Of a stretch of DNA of 64,000 nt, positions 7,958-16,321 are shown piece by piece. This DNA is from an uncultured Clostridia bacterium. GTDB lineage: Bacteria > Bacillota > Clostridia > Saccharofermentanales > Saccharofermentanaceae. A program made the translations under genes and the position numbers. The stretch lies in contig CAMJPC010000001.1 in the NCBI GenBank assembly GCA_946407705.1, positions 186,001 to 250,000 of the forward strand, given 5' to 3'. How positions within the stretch are numbered: the stretch's first letter is position 1; the number at the start of each line of letters is the position of its first letter. The notes under the pieces were generated by a model. That model was not told where the DNA came from, searched no databases, and was given only the letters and a program-made list of their open reading frames with translations.

Positions 7958-9901
7958 TCAGGAAATGTCGGATCCCGGCTTAACGGAATCGGGGAACTCG
8001 ATAACGCGGTAACCGTCGCCGTGCTTTACGGAGAGGATCATGCCGTTGCTCTCAAAGCCCATCATCTTTCTGGGTTCAAGGTTTACGATCATCGCAAGCG
8101 TCTTGCCGATGAGGTCTTCCGGCTTATAGTACTTTGCGATACCGGAAAGAACCTGTCTCTCGCCGAAACCGTCATCGACCTTGAACTTGAGGAGCTTGTC
8201 AGACTTCGGAACGTTCTCGCACTCAAGGACCTTAACGGCTCTGAGGTCTAACGCAGCGAAGTTGTCAAACTTTGTGAGTTCCTTCAAAGGCTCGAGATCG
8301 GAAGCGGGCTCTTCATCCTTCTTGGGAGCGAGAGCCTCGAGCTCAGCGAGTTCCTTCTCAACGTCGATCCTCGGGAAAAGGACCGGTCCCTTCTTGACTG
8401 TTACGTCAGCAGGCAGCATGTACTTCTTCTCGGAATCGTACCAGCCTGTGTTCTCAGCCGTTGCGCCGATCTGCTCGAAGATCTGGGGAGCAGTATGTGG
8501 CATGACGGGAGTAAGAAGAATGGTAACTCTTCTGACTGCGTCGAGGAGGCTATAAAGGACTGCAGCAAGACGGGGCTTGGCTGTCTCATCCTTTGCAAGC
8601 TTCCAGGGCTCGTTCTCGTCGATGTACTTGTTTGCCCTTGCAACGACTCTGAAGATGGCTTCAAGACCGTCAGAGAAACGGCATGTCTCGAAAGCCTCGG
8701 CAACAACAGGCTGGAGAGCGTCAAGCTGGGATACGAGGTCCGTATCAGCGTCAGTGAACTCCTTATCAGCAGGCAGTGTGCCGTCGAAATACTTGATGGC
8801 CATCGCAACGGTCCTTGAAACAAGGTTTCCGAGGTCATTTGCGAGGTCAGCATTATATCTGTTGAACATCATCTCGTTGGAATAAGGCATATCGGAACCG
8901 AATACCATCTCGCGGAGGAGGTGGAATCTCAGAGCGTCAACGCCGTATCTGTCGCAGAGAACGAAAGGATCGATGACGTTGCCCTTGGACTTGCTCATCT
9001 TTCCGCCGTCGCCGAAAGTGATCCAGCCGTGGCCATATACCTTCTTGGGAAGCGGTTCGCCCAATGCCATCAGGATCGAAGGCCAGATGAGAGAGTGGAA
9101 TCTTACGATCTCCTTGGCCATGACGTGCATGTCAGCGGGCCAGTACTTCTCGTAGTCGTTATATGTATCGTTCATGAATCCGAGCGCAGAGATATAGTTC
9201 GTGAGCGCGTCGATCCAGACGTATACGATGTGCTTCTCGTCGAAAGTTACCGGGATGCCCCACGTAAAGCTCGTTCTGGAAACGCAGAGATCCTGAAGCC
9301 CCGGATCGATGAAGTTGTGGATCATCTCGTTGACTCTGGACTTAGGGTTAAGGAAGTTCTTCTCCTCATCGAGAAGGAGCTCCTTGAGCTTGGGTGCGAA
9401 GTGTGAAAGCTTGAAGAAATAAGCTTCTTCGGAAGCGTCTGTAACGTCTCTTCCGCAGTCGGGGCACTTGCCGTCAACAAGCTGGCTCTCTGTCCAGAAA
9501 GACTCACAGGGTGTGCAGTACTTGCCCTTGTATTCGCTCTTGTAGATCCAGCCGTCCTTGTAGAGCTTCTCAAAGATGTTCTGAACGGTCTTGATGTGAT
9601 AGTCATCAGTTGTACGGACATATCTGTCATAGGAAATGCCGAGTCTTGCCCAGAGCTTTTTGAAGTTCTCAACGATGGCATCAACATAAGCCTTGGGTGT
9701 TGTGCCTTCTTCCTGGGCCTTCTTCTCGATCTTCTGGCCGTGCTCGTCAGTACCGGTAAGGAACATTACATCGTAGCCCTGCATTCGCTTCATTCGTGCG
9801 ATACAATCGCAAGCGATCGTCGTGTAGCAATGTCCGATGTGCGGATTGCCCGACGGATAGTAGATGGGCGTAGTGATGTAGAATGGTTTCTTGTCTGCCA
9901 T
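7958..9901 (-). CDS. metG: methionyl-tRNA synthetase
   Basis: 647 residues. It charges tRNA-Met with methionine using ATP. Class I signatures are HIGHCYTT near residue 22 and KMSKSKGN near residue 303. A zinc knuckle with two CxxC pairs (CTPCESFW and CPDCGRD) lies between them. The last ~110 residues form the EMAP/Trbp111-like tRNA-binding and dimerisation domain (LDLRAVKVLECENVPKSDKL). The start has a clear AAGGAGG site, and a TTGAAA-17-TATAAT promoter lies 41-69 bases upstream. The leader is too short for a T-box. First gene of metG-tatD-hypothetical. Confidence 0.98.
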   Translation of the reverse strand: MADKKPFYITTPIYYPSGNPHIGHCYTTIACDCIARMKRMQGYDVMFLTGTDEHGQKIEKKAQEEGTTPKAYVDAIVENFKKLWARLGISYDRYVRTTDDYHIKTVQNIFEKLYKDGWIYKSEYKGKYCTPCESFWTESQLVDGKCPDCGRDVTDASEEAYFFKLSHFAPKLKELLLDEEKNFLNPKSRVNEMIHNFIDPGLQDLCVSRTSFTWGIPVTFDEKHIVYVWIDALTNYISALGFMNDTYNDYEKYWPADMHVMAKEIVRFHSLIWPSILMALGEPLPKKVYGHGWITFGDGGKMSKSKGNVIDPFVLCDRYGVDALRFHLLREMVFGSDMPYSNEMMFNRYNADLANDLGNLVSRTVAMAIKYFDGTLPADKEFTDADTDLVSQLDALQPVVAEAFETCRFSDGLEAIFRVVARANKYIDENEPWKLAKDETAKPRLAAVLYSLLDAVRRVTILLTPVMPHTAPQIFEQIGATAENTGWYDSEKKYMLPADVTVKKGPVLFPRIDVEKELAELEALAPKKDEEPASDLEPLKELTKFDNFAALDLRAVKVLECENVPKSDKLLKFKVDDGFGERQVLSGIAKYYKPEDLIGKTLAMIVNLEPRKMMGFESNGMILSVKHGDGYRVIEFPDSVKPGSDIS

Positions 9902-9941
9902 AACGGCCTCCTTATAGTGACTTAAAGTCTAAAACTTATTG

Positions 9942-9970
9942 ATTATAAATATTTACAGCGGTGTTTTCAA
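9942..9970 (-). promoter_or_regulatory. promoter of metG operon
   Basis: TTGAAA, 17 bases, TATAAT on the minus strand, between the rsmI stop and metG. Confidence 0.85.
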
Positions 9971-9982
9971 GAATTAAGGGGC

Positions 9983-10819
9983 TTATTTGCCGTCCTTGAG
10001 CTTCATTGCCTGATTATAGGCTTCCTTCTTGTTCATTCCCGTAAGAGAAGAGACAACGGATGCAACGTCCTTGGTGGACATTCCCTTATCGCAGAGCATC
10101 TCTATGAGCTTATCCGCTTCGACCGTGCCGGATGCACCGGCTTCCTTTGCGGGAAGGGACTCTAAACAGATGCAGAACTCGCCCTTCGGCTCGGTCTTCT
10201 GATAGTATTCACGGAGCTCATCGACGGTCATGCGGATGGCCTGCTCGTATTTTTTCGTAAGCTCCCTGCAGACAGACGCCTTGCAGGAACCGAACCCTGC
10301 TTCCGAAAGCTCATCGAAAAGCTTTCTAATGCGGTGAGGCGCTTCATACATGACGATGGTCTCATGAATGTCCGTCAGTTCCTTGATTCGTTTCTTTCTG
10401 TCTCCACCCTCCGAAGGAAGGAAACCCTCGAAATGGAAGTATCTTGTATCAAGACCTGAAATCGCCAGAGCAGCCGTTACGGCGGAAGGTCCGGGGATCA
10501 CTGATACATCTATTCCCTTCCCGATCGCGAGCTTGACGAGATCCGCTCCGGGATCGCTTATCGCAGGCATTCCGGCATCAGAGACCTGAACGACATTAAG
10601 ACCTTCTTCGAGAAGCTTGATTATGCCCTCTCCGCTCGCTGCTTTATTGTGTTCGTGATAAGAGATCAAGCGTTTTCCGGTGATCTCAAGAGCCTGCAGC
10701 AAAAGTCCCGTTACTCTGGTGTCTTCGCATGCGATCACGTCGGCAGCATCAAGAGCTTCCAGAGCGCGCTGCGATATATCCTTCAAATTGCCGATCGGCG
10801 TTCCGACTAGATAAAGCAA
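9983..10819 (-). CDS. rsmI: 16S rRNA 2'-O-ribose C1402 methyltransferase
   Basis: 278 residues, tetrapyrrole-methylase (class III SAM) fold. Signatures are LYLVGTPIGNLKDIS at the start, ACEDTRVT near residue 30, VSDAGMPAISDPG near residue 79 and VIPGPSAVTAALAISGL near residue 106. It methylates the ribose of C1402 in the ribosomal P site. Its start overlaps the end of the upstream methyltransferase gene by 13 bases, suggesting coupled translation. The order matches the yabB-yazA-rsmI region of Bacillus subtilis without yazA. Confidence 0.96.
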   Translation of the reverse strand: MLYLVGTPIGNLKDISQRALEALDAADVIACEDTRVTGLLLQALEITGKRLISYHEHNKAASGEGIIKLLEEGLNVVQVSDAGMPAISDPGADLVKLAIGKGIDVSVIPGPSAVTAALAISGLDTRYFHFEGFLPSEGGDRKKRIKELTDIHETIVMYEAPHRIRKLFDELSEAGFGSCKASVCRELTKKYEQAIRMTVDELREYYQKTEPKGEFCICLESLPAKEAGASGTVEADKLIEMLCDKGMSTKDVASVVSSLTGMNKKEAYNQAMKLKDGK

Positions 10820-11541
10820 TCCGTATGTTCCTCCGTATAGATCTTATTGATCCGCTCCGAATCCATGAAAAGCGGCGGGAGCACTTTAAATTCAGTGTTG
10901 GGCGAACCTTTCTTGCCTGCGAGCAGGAACAGGAACGCGTCTTTTCCTTCGGATGCATGAACGCTTATCAGTCTCGAAGGCGCAAGCTTGTATTTCGCAA
11001 ACAGCTCCATGCATTCGGGAAGCCTCGAAGGTGCCATGCACATTACAGTATAACCCGATGACATCCTGGTCCTTGCAGAAGCGCATGAGATAAAGTCTTC
11101 TAGGGTCCCCTTCTCGTTGAATCTCGCGGCCAGTTCATTTTCTTTATCCGTAACCACAGCCTTGTCTGTCCGATAGAACGGCGGGTTCATGAAAACAACA
11201 TCGTAAAGGCTGTCCTTAAGCTCTCTCGGCAGTTCCCTGACATCAGAGTTATAGGCTATGATGCGGTCTCCGGCATTGTTGAGCGCGATGTTCTCAAGAA
11301 GCGCATCGTAAGGTTCTTTCATTACCTCTACGCAATCGATCGAAGCTTCAGGTCTGCGTGCCGCGACGAGCATCGCACATCCTCCTGCGCTGCTGCCCAG
11401 TTCGAGCATCCTGCAGGGCTTTCCTTTTCGCGAAAAGGACGATGCAAACCAGGCGAGCAAAACGCCCGCGGTATCAAGCTTGAAGCAGTTTTCAGGTTGG
11501 ATAAGCTTAAAGCCGTTTCGCCCCAGATCCTCGATCGCCAT
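10807..11541 (-). CDS. class I SAM-dependent methyltransferase, tRNA1(Val) A37 N6-methyltransferase-like
   Basis: 244 residues. The SAM motif is LELGSSAGGCAML (about residues 46-58) and the adenine-N6 signature is NPPF in VVFMNPPFYR (about residue 118). These fit the YfiC/TrmN6 (B. subtilis YabB) group that modifies A37 of tRNA-Val. The ATG is preceded by GGAGGG. It overlaps rsmI by 13 bases, so both belong to one small operon of RNA-modifying enzymes. The substrate is inferred from family and context only. Confidence 0.85.
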   Translation of the reverse strand: MAIEDLGRNGFKLIQPENCFKLDTAGVLLAWFASSFSRKGKPCRMLELGSSAGGCAMLVAARRPEASIDCVEVMKEPYDALLENIALNNAGDRIIAYNSDVRELPRELKDSLYDVVFMNPPFYRTDKAVVTDKENELAARFNEKGTLEDFISCASARTRMSSGYTVMCMAPSRLPECMELFAKYKLAPSRLISVHASEGKDAFLFLLAGKKGSPNTEFKVLPPLFMDSERINKIYTEEHTDCFI

Positions 11542-11572
11542 AACGCCCTCCGTTTAACGCGTTTATTATAGC

Positions 11573-11608
11573 AAAGAACAAGCCCCGCAGTCTTGTTCAC
11601 TGCGGGGC
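11573..11608 (-). terminator. intrinsic terminator after lipoprotein pair
   Basis: GCCCCGCAG pairs with CTGCGGGGC around a 9-base loop, followed on the minus strand by TTGTTCTTT. It lies 21 bases after the stop of the second lipoprotein gene. Confidence 0.8.
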
Positions 11609-11629
11609 CATAGTCTGTACCATAAATTA

Positions 11630-12205
11630 TTAAGGTGAATAATCGTAAGAGTAATAGCGTTTCTTATGTTTTTTATCTCTGTAGAAATCTACTTTGATCC
11701 AAGTTCCGGCGCCATCACTCAAATCTTTGGTTGTGGAGTATAGTTTGACCCACTTGCCGTTATACCAACCCTTATCAGTATTGCCTTTGGTAATAATGTA
11801 AACTCTTTTGCCATTATACTTTTTGTTCCAAACAGGCCCATCTTCATCCCACAGCTTAGAGTATCCCTTAGGAACATAGGGCTTCTTTGCAGGTTTCTTA
11901 GTGGGCTTTTTTGTTGGCTTCTTGGTAGGAGCCTTGGTAGGTGCTCCGGTCGTGGATTCAGAGCTTGTCTCCTCTGAAGAACTCTCAGCAACATCTTCCG
12001 TGGTTTCCGTAACTTCTTCGGACGTTGTCTCCTCGGCAGTAGTCGTTTCTTCAGTGGTTGTCTCTTCAACCGTGGTCGTCTCTTCTGTCGTTGTCTCTTC
12101 TTCGGTCGTTGTGGCTGCAGGCTTTAATCCGCTGATAAAATCACAGCCGGAAAACGTCAAGGCCATCGAAGCAGCTATGACAATCGTTGCCATTCGTTTA
12201 TTCAT
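11630..12205 (-). CDS. lipoprotein with Thr/Glu-rich linker, KP repeats and small C-terminal domain (paralogue 2)
   Basis: 191 residues. A signal peptide with lipobox TFSGC puts the lipidated Cys at residue 21. Residues 32-90 are almost only Thr, Glu, Ser and Val in ETTTEE-type repeats; residues 91-110 are PTKKP repeats. A folded domain of ~80 residues follows (GYSKLWDEDG, GKRVYIITKGN, KGWYNGKWVKLY, WIKVDFYRDKKHKKRYY). Linker and repeats suggest a stalk that lifts the domain off the membrane through the wall. The C-terminal domain is clearly homologous to that of the neighbour at 12242-12793. I know no family for it; the aromatic GWYNGKW core suggests a small beta domain. It lies 36 bases after its paralogue, with a good GGGGGAG site. 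Confidence 0.85.
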   Translation of the reverse strand: MNKRMATIVIAASMALTFSGCDFISGLKPAATTTEEETTTEETTTVEETTTEETTTAEETTSEEVTETTEDVAESSSEETSSESTTGAPTKAPTKKPTKKPTKKPAKKPYVPKGYSKLWDEDGPVWNKKYNGKRVYIITKGNTDKGWYNGKWVKLYSTTKDLSDGAGTWIKVDFYRDKKHKKRYYSYDYSP

Positions 12206-12241
12206 GTGTTTCGCTCCCCCTTATTGTTTATATCTTAAGCA

Positions 12242-12793
12242 TCAAGGTGCCTCTATAGTCGTAGCATAGTATTTCTTGCACTTCTTATCCCTATAGAGTT
12301 TGACTTCTATCCAATCGACACCATCTTCCTGGTAATCTCTTGACTTATCATACAGATATATCCATTTACCGTTATACCAACCTTTGTATACGTTACCTCT
12401 CTCGATAACATAGACCCTTTTACCTTTAACTTTTTTACCCCAGCAATCAGCAACTTTGCTCCAGCCTTTAGGAATAGACTTAGGCTTGGCCGCCGGCTTC
12501 TTTGTGGGTTTCTTGGTAGGCTTCTTAGTAGGAACTGCCGTTGTTGTCTCGGAAGTTGTCTCAGACGTGGTTTCTTCCGTGGTTGTCTCTTCTTCGGTCG
12601 TTGTCTCCTCAGTAGTCGTTTCCTCGGTAGTCGTCTCTTCTGTTGTTGTGGTCTCTTCCTCTGTAGTAGTCTCTGACTCAGAAGGTACCGTAAGATCCGG
12701 CTTCTTGTTTAACAAAGAACCGAAAATATCACACGCCGTGAACGAGAACAATACGCCCGCGGCCAATGCCGCAGTGATCAATCGCTTTTTCAT
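12242..12793 (-). CDS. lipoprotein with Thr/Glu-rich linker, KP repeats and small C-terminal domain (paralogue 1)
   Basis: 183 residues. The signal peptide ends in lipobox SFTAC (Cys at residue 21). Residues 42-88 are Thr/Glu repeats, 89-105 are PTKKP repeats, and the C-terminal ~75 residues share GKRVYVIERGN, KGWYNGKW, LYDKSRDY and WIEVKLYRDKKCKKYY with the next gene. The two genes are a tandem duplication in one transcript, driven by the promoter at 12849-12877. The start has GGAGGGTGATAT before ATG. The function is unknown; it is a surface-exposed lipoprotein. The repeats vary in length between the copies. Confidence 0.85.
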   Translation of the reverse strand: MKKRLITAALAAGVLFSFTACDIFGSLLNKKPDLTVPSESETTTEEETTTTEETTTEETTTEETTTEEETTTEETTSETTSETTTAVPTKKPTKKPTKKPAAKPKSIPKGWSKVADCWGKKVKGKRVYVIERGNVYKGWYNGKWIYLYDKSRDYQEDGVDWIEVKLYRDKKCKKYYATTIEAP

Positions 12794-12848
12794 ATATCAC
12801 CCTCCATACAAAAAACGATAAGAAATGTAAAAAAAATTGACATTTTTG

Positions 12849-12877
12849 ATTATATATACAGTCCTATAGGTATGCAA
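12849..12877 (-). promoter_or_regulatory. promoter of the lipoprotein pair
   Basis: TTGCAT, 17 bases, TATAAT on the minus strand, 55 bases before the start codon of the first lipoprotein. Confidence 0.8.
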
Positions 12878-12923
12878 GCATCCGTATACAAATCGTGCTT
12901 TTATGAAAACAATATATGAAAGC

Positions 12924-12952
12924 AAAGAAAAAGGGCTGCCAAGAGGCAGCCC
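12924..12952 (-). terminator. intrinsic terminator after ferredoxin gene
   Basis: GGGCTGCC pairs with GGCAGCCC around TCTT, followed by TTTTTCTTT on the minus strand. It makes the ferredoxin a single-gene unit. Confidence 0.9.
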
Positions 12953-12977
12953 CTGTAAAGCTTTATCGTTTATGCGA

Positions 12978-13148
12978 TCAGCCTTCGGAAATAGCTCCGA
13001 GAGGGCAAGCTGCAGCGCAAGCACCGCAAGAAACGCAAACGTCAGCATCGATTACATACTGAGTATCTCCCTGAGAGATAGCGCCAACAGGGCAACCGTC
13101 AGCACATGTTCCGCAAGAAGCGCATGCATCAGAAATTACATAAGCCAT
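12978..13148 (-). CDS. 2[4Fe-4S] ferredoxin
   Basis: 56 residues from MAYVISDAC. Two CxxCxxCxxxCP clusters are complete: CASCGTCADGCP (residues 9-20) and CVSCGACAAACP (about 38-49), the clostridial ferredoxin pattern. It carries low-potential electrons, for example between pyruvate oxidoreductase and hydrogenase; the partner cannot be told here. A strong AAGGAGG eight bases before this ATG decides the start over a longer in-frame frame. It has its own promoter and terminator. Confidence 0.95.
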   Translation of the reverse strand: MAYVISDACASCGTCADGCPVGAISQGDTQYVIDADVCVSCGACAAACPLGAISEG

Positions 13149-13215
13149 TGTAAGATTCCTCCTTAAGGTTTTTAGATTTCCAACAGCGGGAACGGTCAGG
13201 TTCACGCCGGCTCAT

Positions 13216-13244
13216 ATTATACAAAAGAATCAGATTTTAAACAA
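13216..13244 (-). promoter_or_regulatory. promoter of ferredoxin gene
   Basis: TTGTTT, 17 bases, TATAAT on the minus strand, squeezed between the ricT stop and the ferredoxin start. Confidence 0.8.
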
Positions 13245-13247
13245 ATA

Positions 13248-14159
13248 TTACTCTTCGCCGTCAAGACCGCTCTCATCAGATTCTTCGTCTTCCCTGACGT
13301 CTTTATTCTTTCCGTGGTGCTTTTCGCAGTTGGCACAGCGTCTGGCCGCGATCTCGGGATTGAGAGGCTCGATATCTGCCCAGGAATACCTCTCGATGTT
13401 GGTCTCGTTCTCGTTCGTAAACTTAATGGAGAGCTGTTCCTCGATGAAGTTAACGTCACAAACGACTCCCATTCCGTCAGGTGTCCTTACGCGGTCACCG
13501 TTATCGGGAAGACGTCTCCTCGCGTCCTCATATGCCTCCTTCTCGAACTGGAGGCAGCACATGAGCCTTCCGCAGGCACCGTTGAGCTTGCCCGGATTGA
13601 GGGAAAGTCCCTGGCATCTTGCCAGCTTCAAGTTGACGGGAGCAAACTTATCGAGGAATGTGCAGCAGCAAAGCTCTCTTCCGCAGAGACCGATGCCTCC
13701 GACGAGCTTAGCCTGGTCACGGGAACCGATCTGTCTCAGCTCGATCCTTGTCCTGAACGCATAAGCGAGATCCTTGACGAGTTCTCTGAAGTCTACCCTT
13801 CCCTCAGCCGTGAAAAAGAATGTAAGCTTTTTCCCGTCAAAGGAATATGTACAGTCAATGAGGTTCATCTCAAGGCCGCGCATGTCGATGAGTTCGCGGC
13901 ACTTGACGAAAGCTTCCTTCTCCTGGGCGCACTTCTCATCGTAACGGTCTATCTCGGATTCCGTTGCCTTGTGGATGATCGGCGTGATGTCCTTATCATC
14001 GGCATCAGTCTCGTAAGGTTCCTCGCAGACATGGGCAAGATCAAGACCCAAAGACGTCTCGACCATAACCGCATCTCCGATGCTGAGGTTTACTCCGTCA
14101 CAGCTGAACCTGTATGTCTTTCCGGCGTCGCGAAAACGCACATTAACAACTCTTGTCAT
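13248..14159 (-). CDS. ricT: PSP1-domain protein RicT (YaaT)
   Basis: 303 residues. PSP1 domain with the conserved cysteine segments LCGRELCCCTFL (about 153-164) and NGACGRLMCCLQFEKE (about 193-208), which in B. subtilis help hold Fe-S clusters of the RicAFT complex. That complex stimulates RNase Y-dependent mRNA maturation and affects phosphorelay and development. A C-terminal tail with CANCEKHH and an acidic end follows. The gene overlaps holB by 4 bases and ends the tmk-holB-ricT unit, the same neighbourhood as in Bacillus. Confidence 0.95.
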   Translation of the reverse strand: MTRVVNVRFRDAGKTYRFSCDGVNLSIGDAVMVETSLGLDLAHVCEEPYETDADDKDITPIIHKATESEIDRYDEKCAQEKEAFVKCRELIDMRGLEMNLIDCTYSFDGKKLTFFFTAEGRVDFRELVKDLAYAFRTRIELRQIGSRDQAKLVGGIGLCGRELCCCTFLDKFAPVNLKLARCQGLSLNPGKLNGACGRLMCCLQFEKEAYEDARRRLPDNGDRVRTPDGMGVVCDVNFIEEQLSIKFTNENETNIERYSWADIEPLNPEIAARRCANCEKHHGKNKDVREDEESDESGLDGEE

Positions 14160-15163
14160 TTCTTTAACTCCTCGTGTATTTTAAGCAGCATTGCAGACGA
14201 AGCCGCATCGAAATTCGCATTTACGTCAAGCGCTCTCAGGAAGTCCTTAACGGCTCCCGCGCACTTTCCAAGCCTGATGTTGTCCACATTAGGCGAACCT
14301 GCAAGCTTCTCGAGCTTTGTCCTGAAATCCGTATAGGATATCTTCTTATATCCGGGCATTCCCTTGAGTCTCATGAGATCGTCTATGAGAAGGAGAATGT
14401 CTGATGCGACCGCAACCGCATCCGCCTTATGCTCGGCCATAAATTCGGCATCGTCATAGAGCACTTTGCAGTAAGACGCGTCAGGCAGTTCAAGGAACAG
14501 TTCCGCGACCTTTCTCTTAAGGTCGATGTCCTCTCCCTGTTTGGCGATCGCAATGGCTTTGCCGGGAATGCCTCCGCAGTTGTCGGCAGCGATCTGGAGA
14601 GTCTGGTCAGGACAGTCGGAAACGTTCTTCCTGACTATCGATACGATCTCTTCCCTTGTATAAGGTTCGATCTTTATCTCAGTTGCTCTTGATATGACCG
14701 TGTCAAGGACCTGGTCCCTGTTCGAGCTGAGCAGGATGAAGACAACGTGTGCCGGCGGTTCCTCAAGCGATTTGAGGAGTGCGTTCTGGCTCTCAGTTCC
14801 GAGATAATCCAGATCAAGGATGAAGACCTTTGTCTTTGAGAACTGCGGCTTTAATACCGCTTCCGGAACAACGCTGTCCTTGATGTAGCTGACCTTGATG
14901 TTTTTCGAATCAGCAGGCTTATATACCCTTACGATATCAGGTGTCGTGCCTGCCTCAAAATACTTGCAGCAAGGGCATTTGCCGCATGCCCCGTCCTTGC
15001 CGGGTTCCTCGCACATGAGTGTTTTCGCAAATTCCTCAGCGAAAACGTGACGTCCCGATCCTACCGGACCCGTAAACATAAACGTACCGCTCTGCCTCTC
15101 ACTTACGGCAGAAGCGAGTCTGGTCTTTATCCCTTTTTGTCCTGTAAGGTCCGAAAATGCCAT
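14156..15163 (-). CDS. holB: DNA polymerase III clamp-loader subunit delta'
   Basis: 335 residues. AAA+ clamp-loader fold: a P-loop-like GPVGSGRH near residue 33, a zinc-binding CGKCPCC near residue 61, LLKSLEEPPAHVVFIL near residue 129 and the SRATEI sensor region near residue 153. The SRATEI form (not the SRC of ATP-active subunits) fits delta'. It overlaps ricT by 4 bases and abuts tmk. Confidence 0.93.
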   Translation of the reverse strand: MAFSDLTGQKGIKTRLASAVSERQSGTFMFTGPVGSGRHVFAEEFAKTLMCEEPGKDGACGKCPCCKYFEAGTTPDIVRVYKPADSKNIKVSYIKDSVVPEAVLKPQFSKTKVFILDLDYLGTESQNALLKSLEEPPAHVVFILLSSNRDQVLDTVISRATEIKIEPYTREEIVSIVRKNVSDCPDQTLQIAADNCGGIPGKAIAIAKQGEDIDLKRKVAELFLELPDASYCKVLYDDAEFMAEHKADAVAVASDILLLIDDLMRLKGMPGYKKISYTDFRTKLEKLAGSPNVDNIRLGKCAGAVKDFLRALDVNANFDAASSAMLLKIHEELKK

Positions 15164-15780
15164 TATAGTAACGTTTCTAACTTCTCTTTTATCTGTCCGA
15201 ATATGATCTCCGGAGCCGCCGCCGCATCGATCGTCACGATCCTCTTGTCCTCAGAAGCAGCACGGACAAAGCCCGCTCTGACCTTCTCCTGGAAATCGTC
15301 TCCGGCGGATTCGATCCTGTCCTTCTCTTCTCCCCTTGAGTTTCGTCTCCTGATCGCATCAGCGACGCTGATATCAAGGAAGAATGTGATGTCCGGAGCA
15401 AGACCGCCCGTTGCATCCATGTTGAGACGGCTCACCATCTCCGGCCCGAGACCTCTCGCGCATCCCTGATATGCATAAGAGGAATCGAAGAATCTGTCGC
15501 AGATTATTACTTTTCCCTCAGCGAGTGCAGGCTTTATGGTCTCTTCAACGATCTGTGCCCTGGCAGCCTCGAAAAGGAACAACTCGGTCATGGGTGCCAT
15601 CGAACTGTTCTTCTTATCCAGAAGGAGTTCCCTGATCCTCTCACCGATCTTCGTTCCGCCCGGTTCCCTGACCATGAGAACGTCTCTTCCGAGACTCTCG
15701 AGCCACTCCCTGCAGAGCGCGGTCTGCGTACTCTTGCCGCAGCCGTCGATACCCTCAAATGTTATGAATATTCCCTTCAT
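15163..15780 (-). CDS. tmk: thymidylate kinase
   Basis: 205 residues from MKGIFITFEG. It phosphorylates dTMP to dTDP. P-loop GIDGCGKST (residues 9-17), DRFFDSSYAYQG near residue 94 (DRF in place of the common DRY) and a basic LID segment RRRNSRGE near 144 are visible. An in-frame TTG three codons upstream is less likely. The start lies 2 bases after the preceding stop without a strong ribosome site, so translation is probably coupled. Confidence 0.95.
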   Translation of the reverse strand: MKGIFITFEGIDGCGKSTQTALCREWLESLGRDVLMVREPGGTKIGERIRELLLDKKNSSMAPMTELFLFEAARAQIVEETIKPALAEGKVIICDRFFDSSYAYQGCARGLGPEMVSRLNMDATGGLAPDITFFLDISVADAIRRRNSRGEEKDRIESAGDDFQEKVRAGFVRAASEDKRIVTIDAAAAPEIIFGQIKEKLETLL

Positions 15781-15781
15781 G

Positions 15782-16252
15782 TCATTCAATGGATATGTCC
15801 TTCATGGACGCGATCACCTGGTAGATCTCCTTGGTGATCCTTGCGTTGTCGCTTCTGATGTCGTCAACAGTCTCGACCTTCTTGACTGCAGGTTCCTTCT
15901 CACGCTCTTCCTCGGCGAAACGCTGGCGCTTCTCACGCTTGAACTGCTGGTCGCGGCCCGTATTCTGTCCGTCTATCGTTCTCTTGCGCTTCTGGTTCTG
16001 ATCACGCTGGGGTCTGTTCTCGCGGCCTTCGGGTCTCTCCTTGGGCTGCTGGGGCTTGGCACTCTTCTCGCCCCCCTGGCGCTGACGGTTCTGATTCTCG
16101 TCATTGGGACGCTGCTGGCGCTGGCCGCCATGTCTGCGGCGGTGATTGCGGTTGCTCCTGCGGATCTCGCCGCCCTGCTGGTCCTTCTGGAAGTTGTCCT
16201 GTCTTGCTCCCTGCTGGGGTGCTGCAGGTGTACCGGCGGTATTATCAGCCAT
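15782..16252 (-). CDS. disordered Arg/Gln/Asn-rich protein of unknown function
   Basis: 156 residues from an ATG with GGAGG six bases before it (an in-frame TTG just upstream is less likely). Residues 10-120 are almost only R, Q, N, K, G, E and P, with patches such as RRSNRNHRRRHGGQRQQR; the last ~30 residues form a likely helix (VDDIRSDNARITKEIYQVI). Such basic low-complexity proteins often bind RNA or other polyanions, but no family is recognised. It is first in the transcript with tmk-holB-ricT, behind a strong promoter. Good ribosome site, promoter and operon position argue that this is the real coding strand. Confidence 0.75.
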   Translation of the reverse strand: MADNTAGTPAAPQQGARQDNFQKDQQGGEIRRSNRNHRRRHGGQRQQRPNDENQNRQRQGGEKSAKPQQPKERPEGRENRPQRDQNQKRKRTIDGQNTGRDQQFKREKRQRFAEEEREKEPAVKKVETVDDIRSDNARITKEIYQVIASMKDISIE

Positions 16253-16292
16253 GTTATCCTCCAAATCTCTTTCTTATTTCCTTAAACGATTA

Positions 16293-16321
16293 ATTATAAA
16301 CTTTGAATCGTAATAACTCAA
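16293..16321 (-). promoter_or_regulatory. promoter of the tmk-holB-ricT operon
   Basis: TTGAGT, 17 bases, TATAAT on the minus strand. The -35 box overlaps the folK stop codon. Confidence 0.8.

Noticed and set aside
11900..12700. CRISPR-like or tandem-repeat array
   Set aside because: The repeats are codon repeats for Thr/Glu and Lys/Pro inside two lipoprotein genes, without spacers.
13314..14336. 340-codon plus-strand open frame
   Set aside because: It is antisense to ricT and holB, which have clear conserved motifs; it has no family pattern and no ribosome site.
15536..16285. 249-codon plus-strand open frame, hydrophobic-looking
   Set aside because: It mirrors tmk and the R/Q/N-rich gene; the leucine/alanine richness is what the complement of such codons gives. 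The minus strand has promoter and ribosome site.
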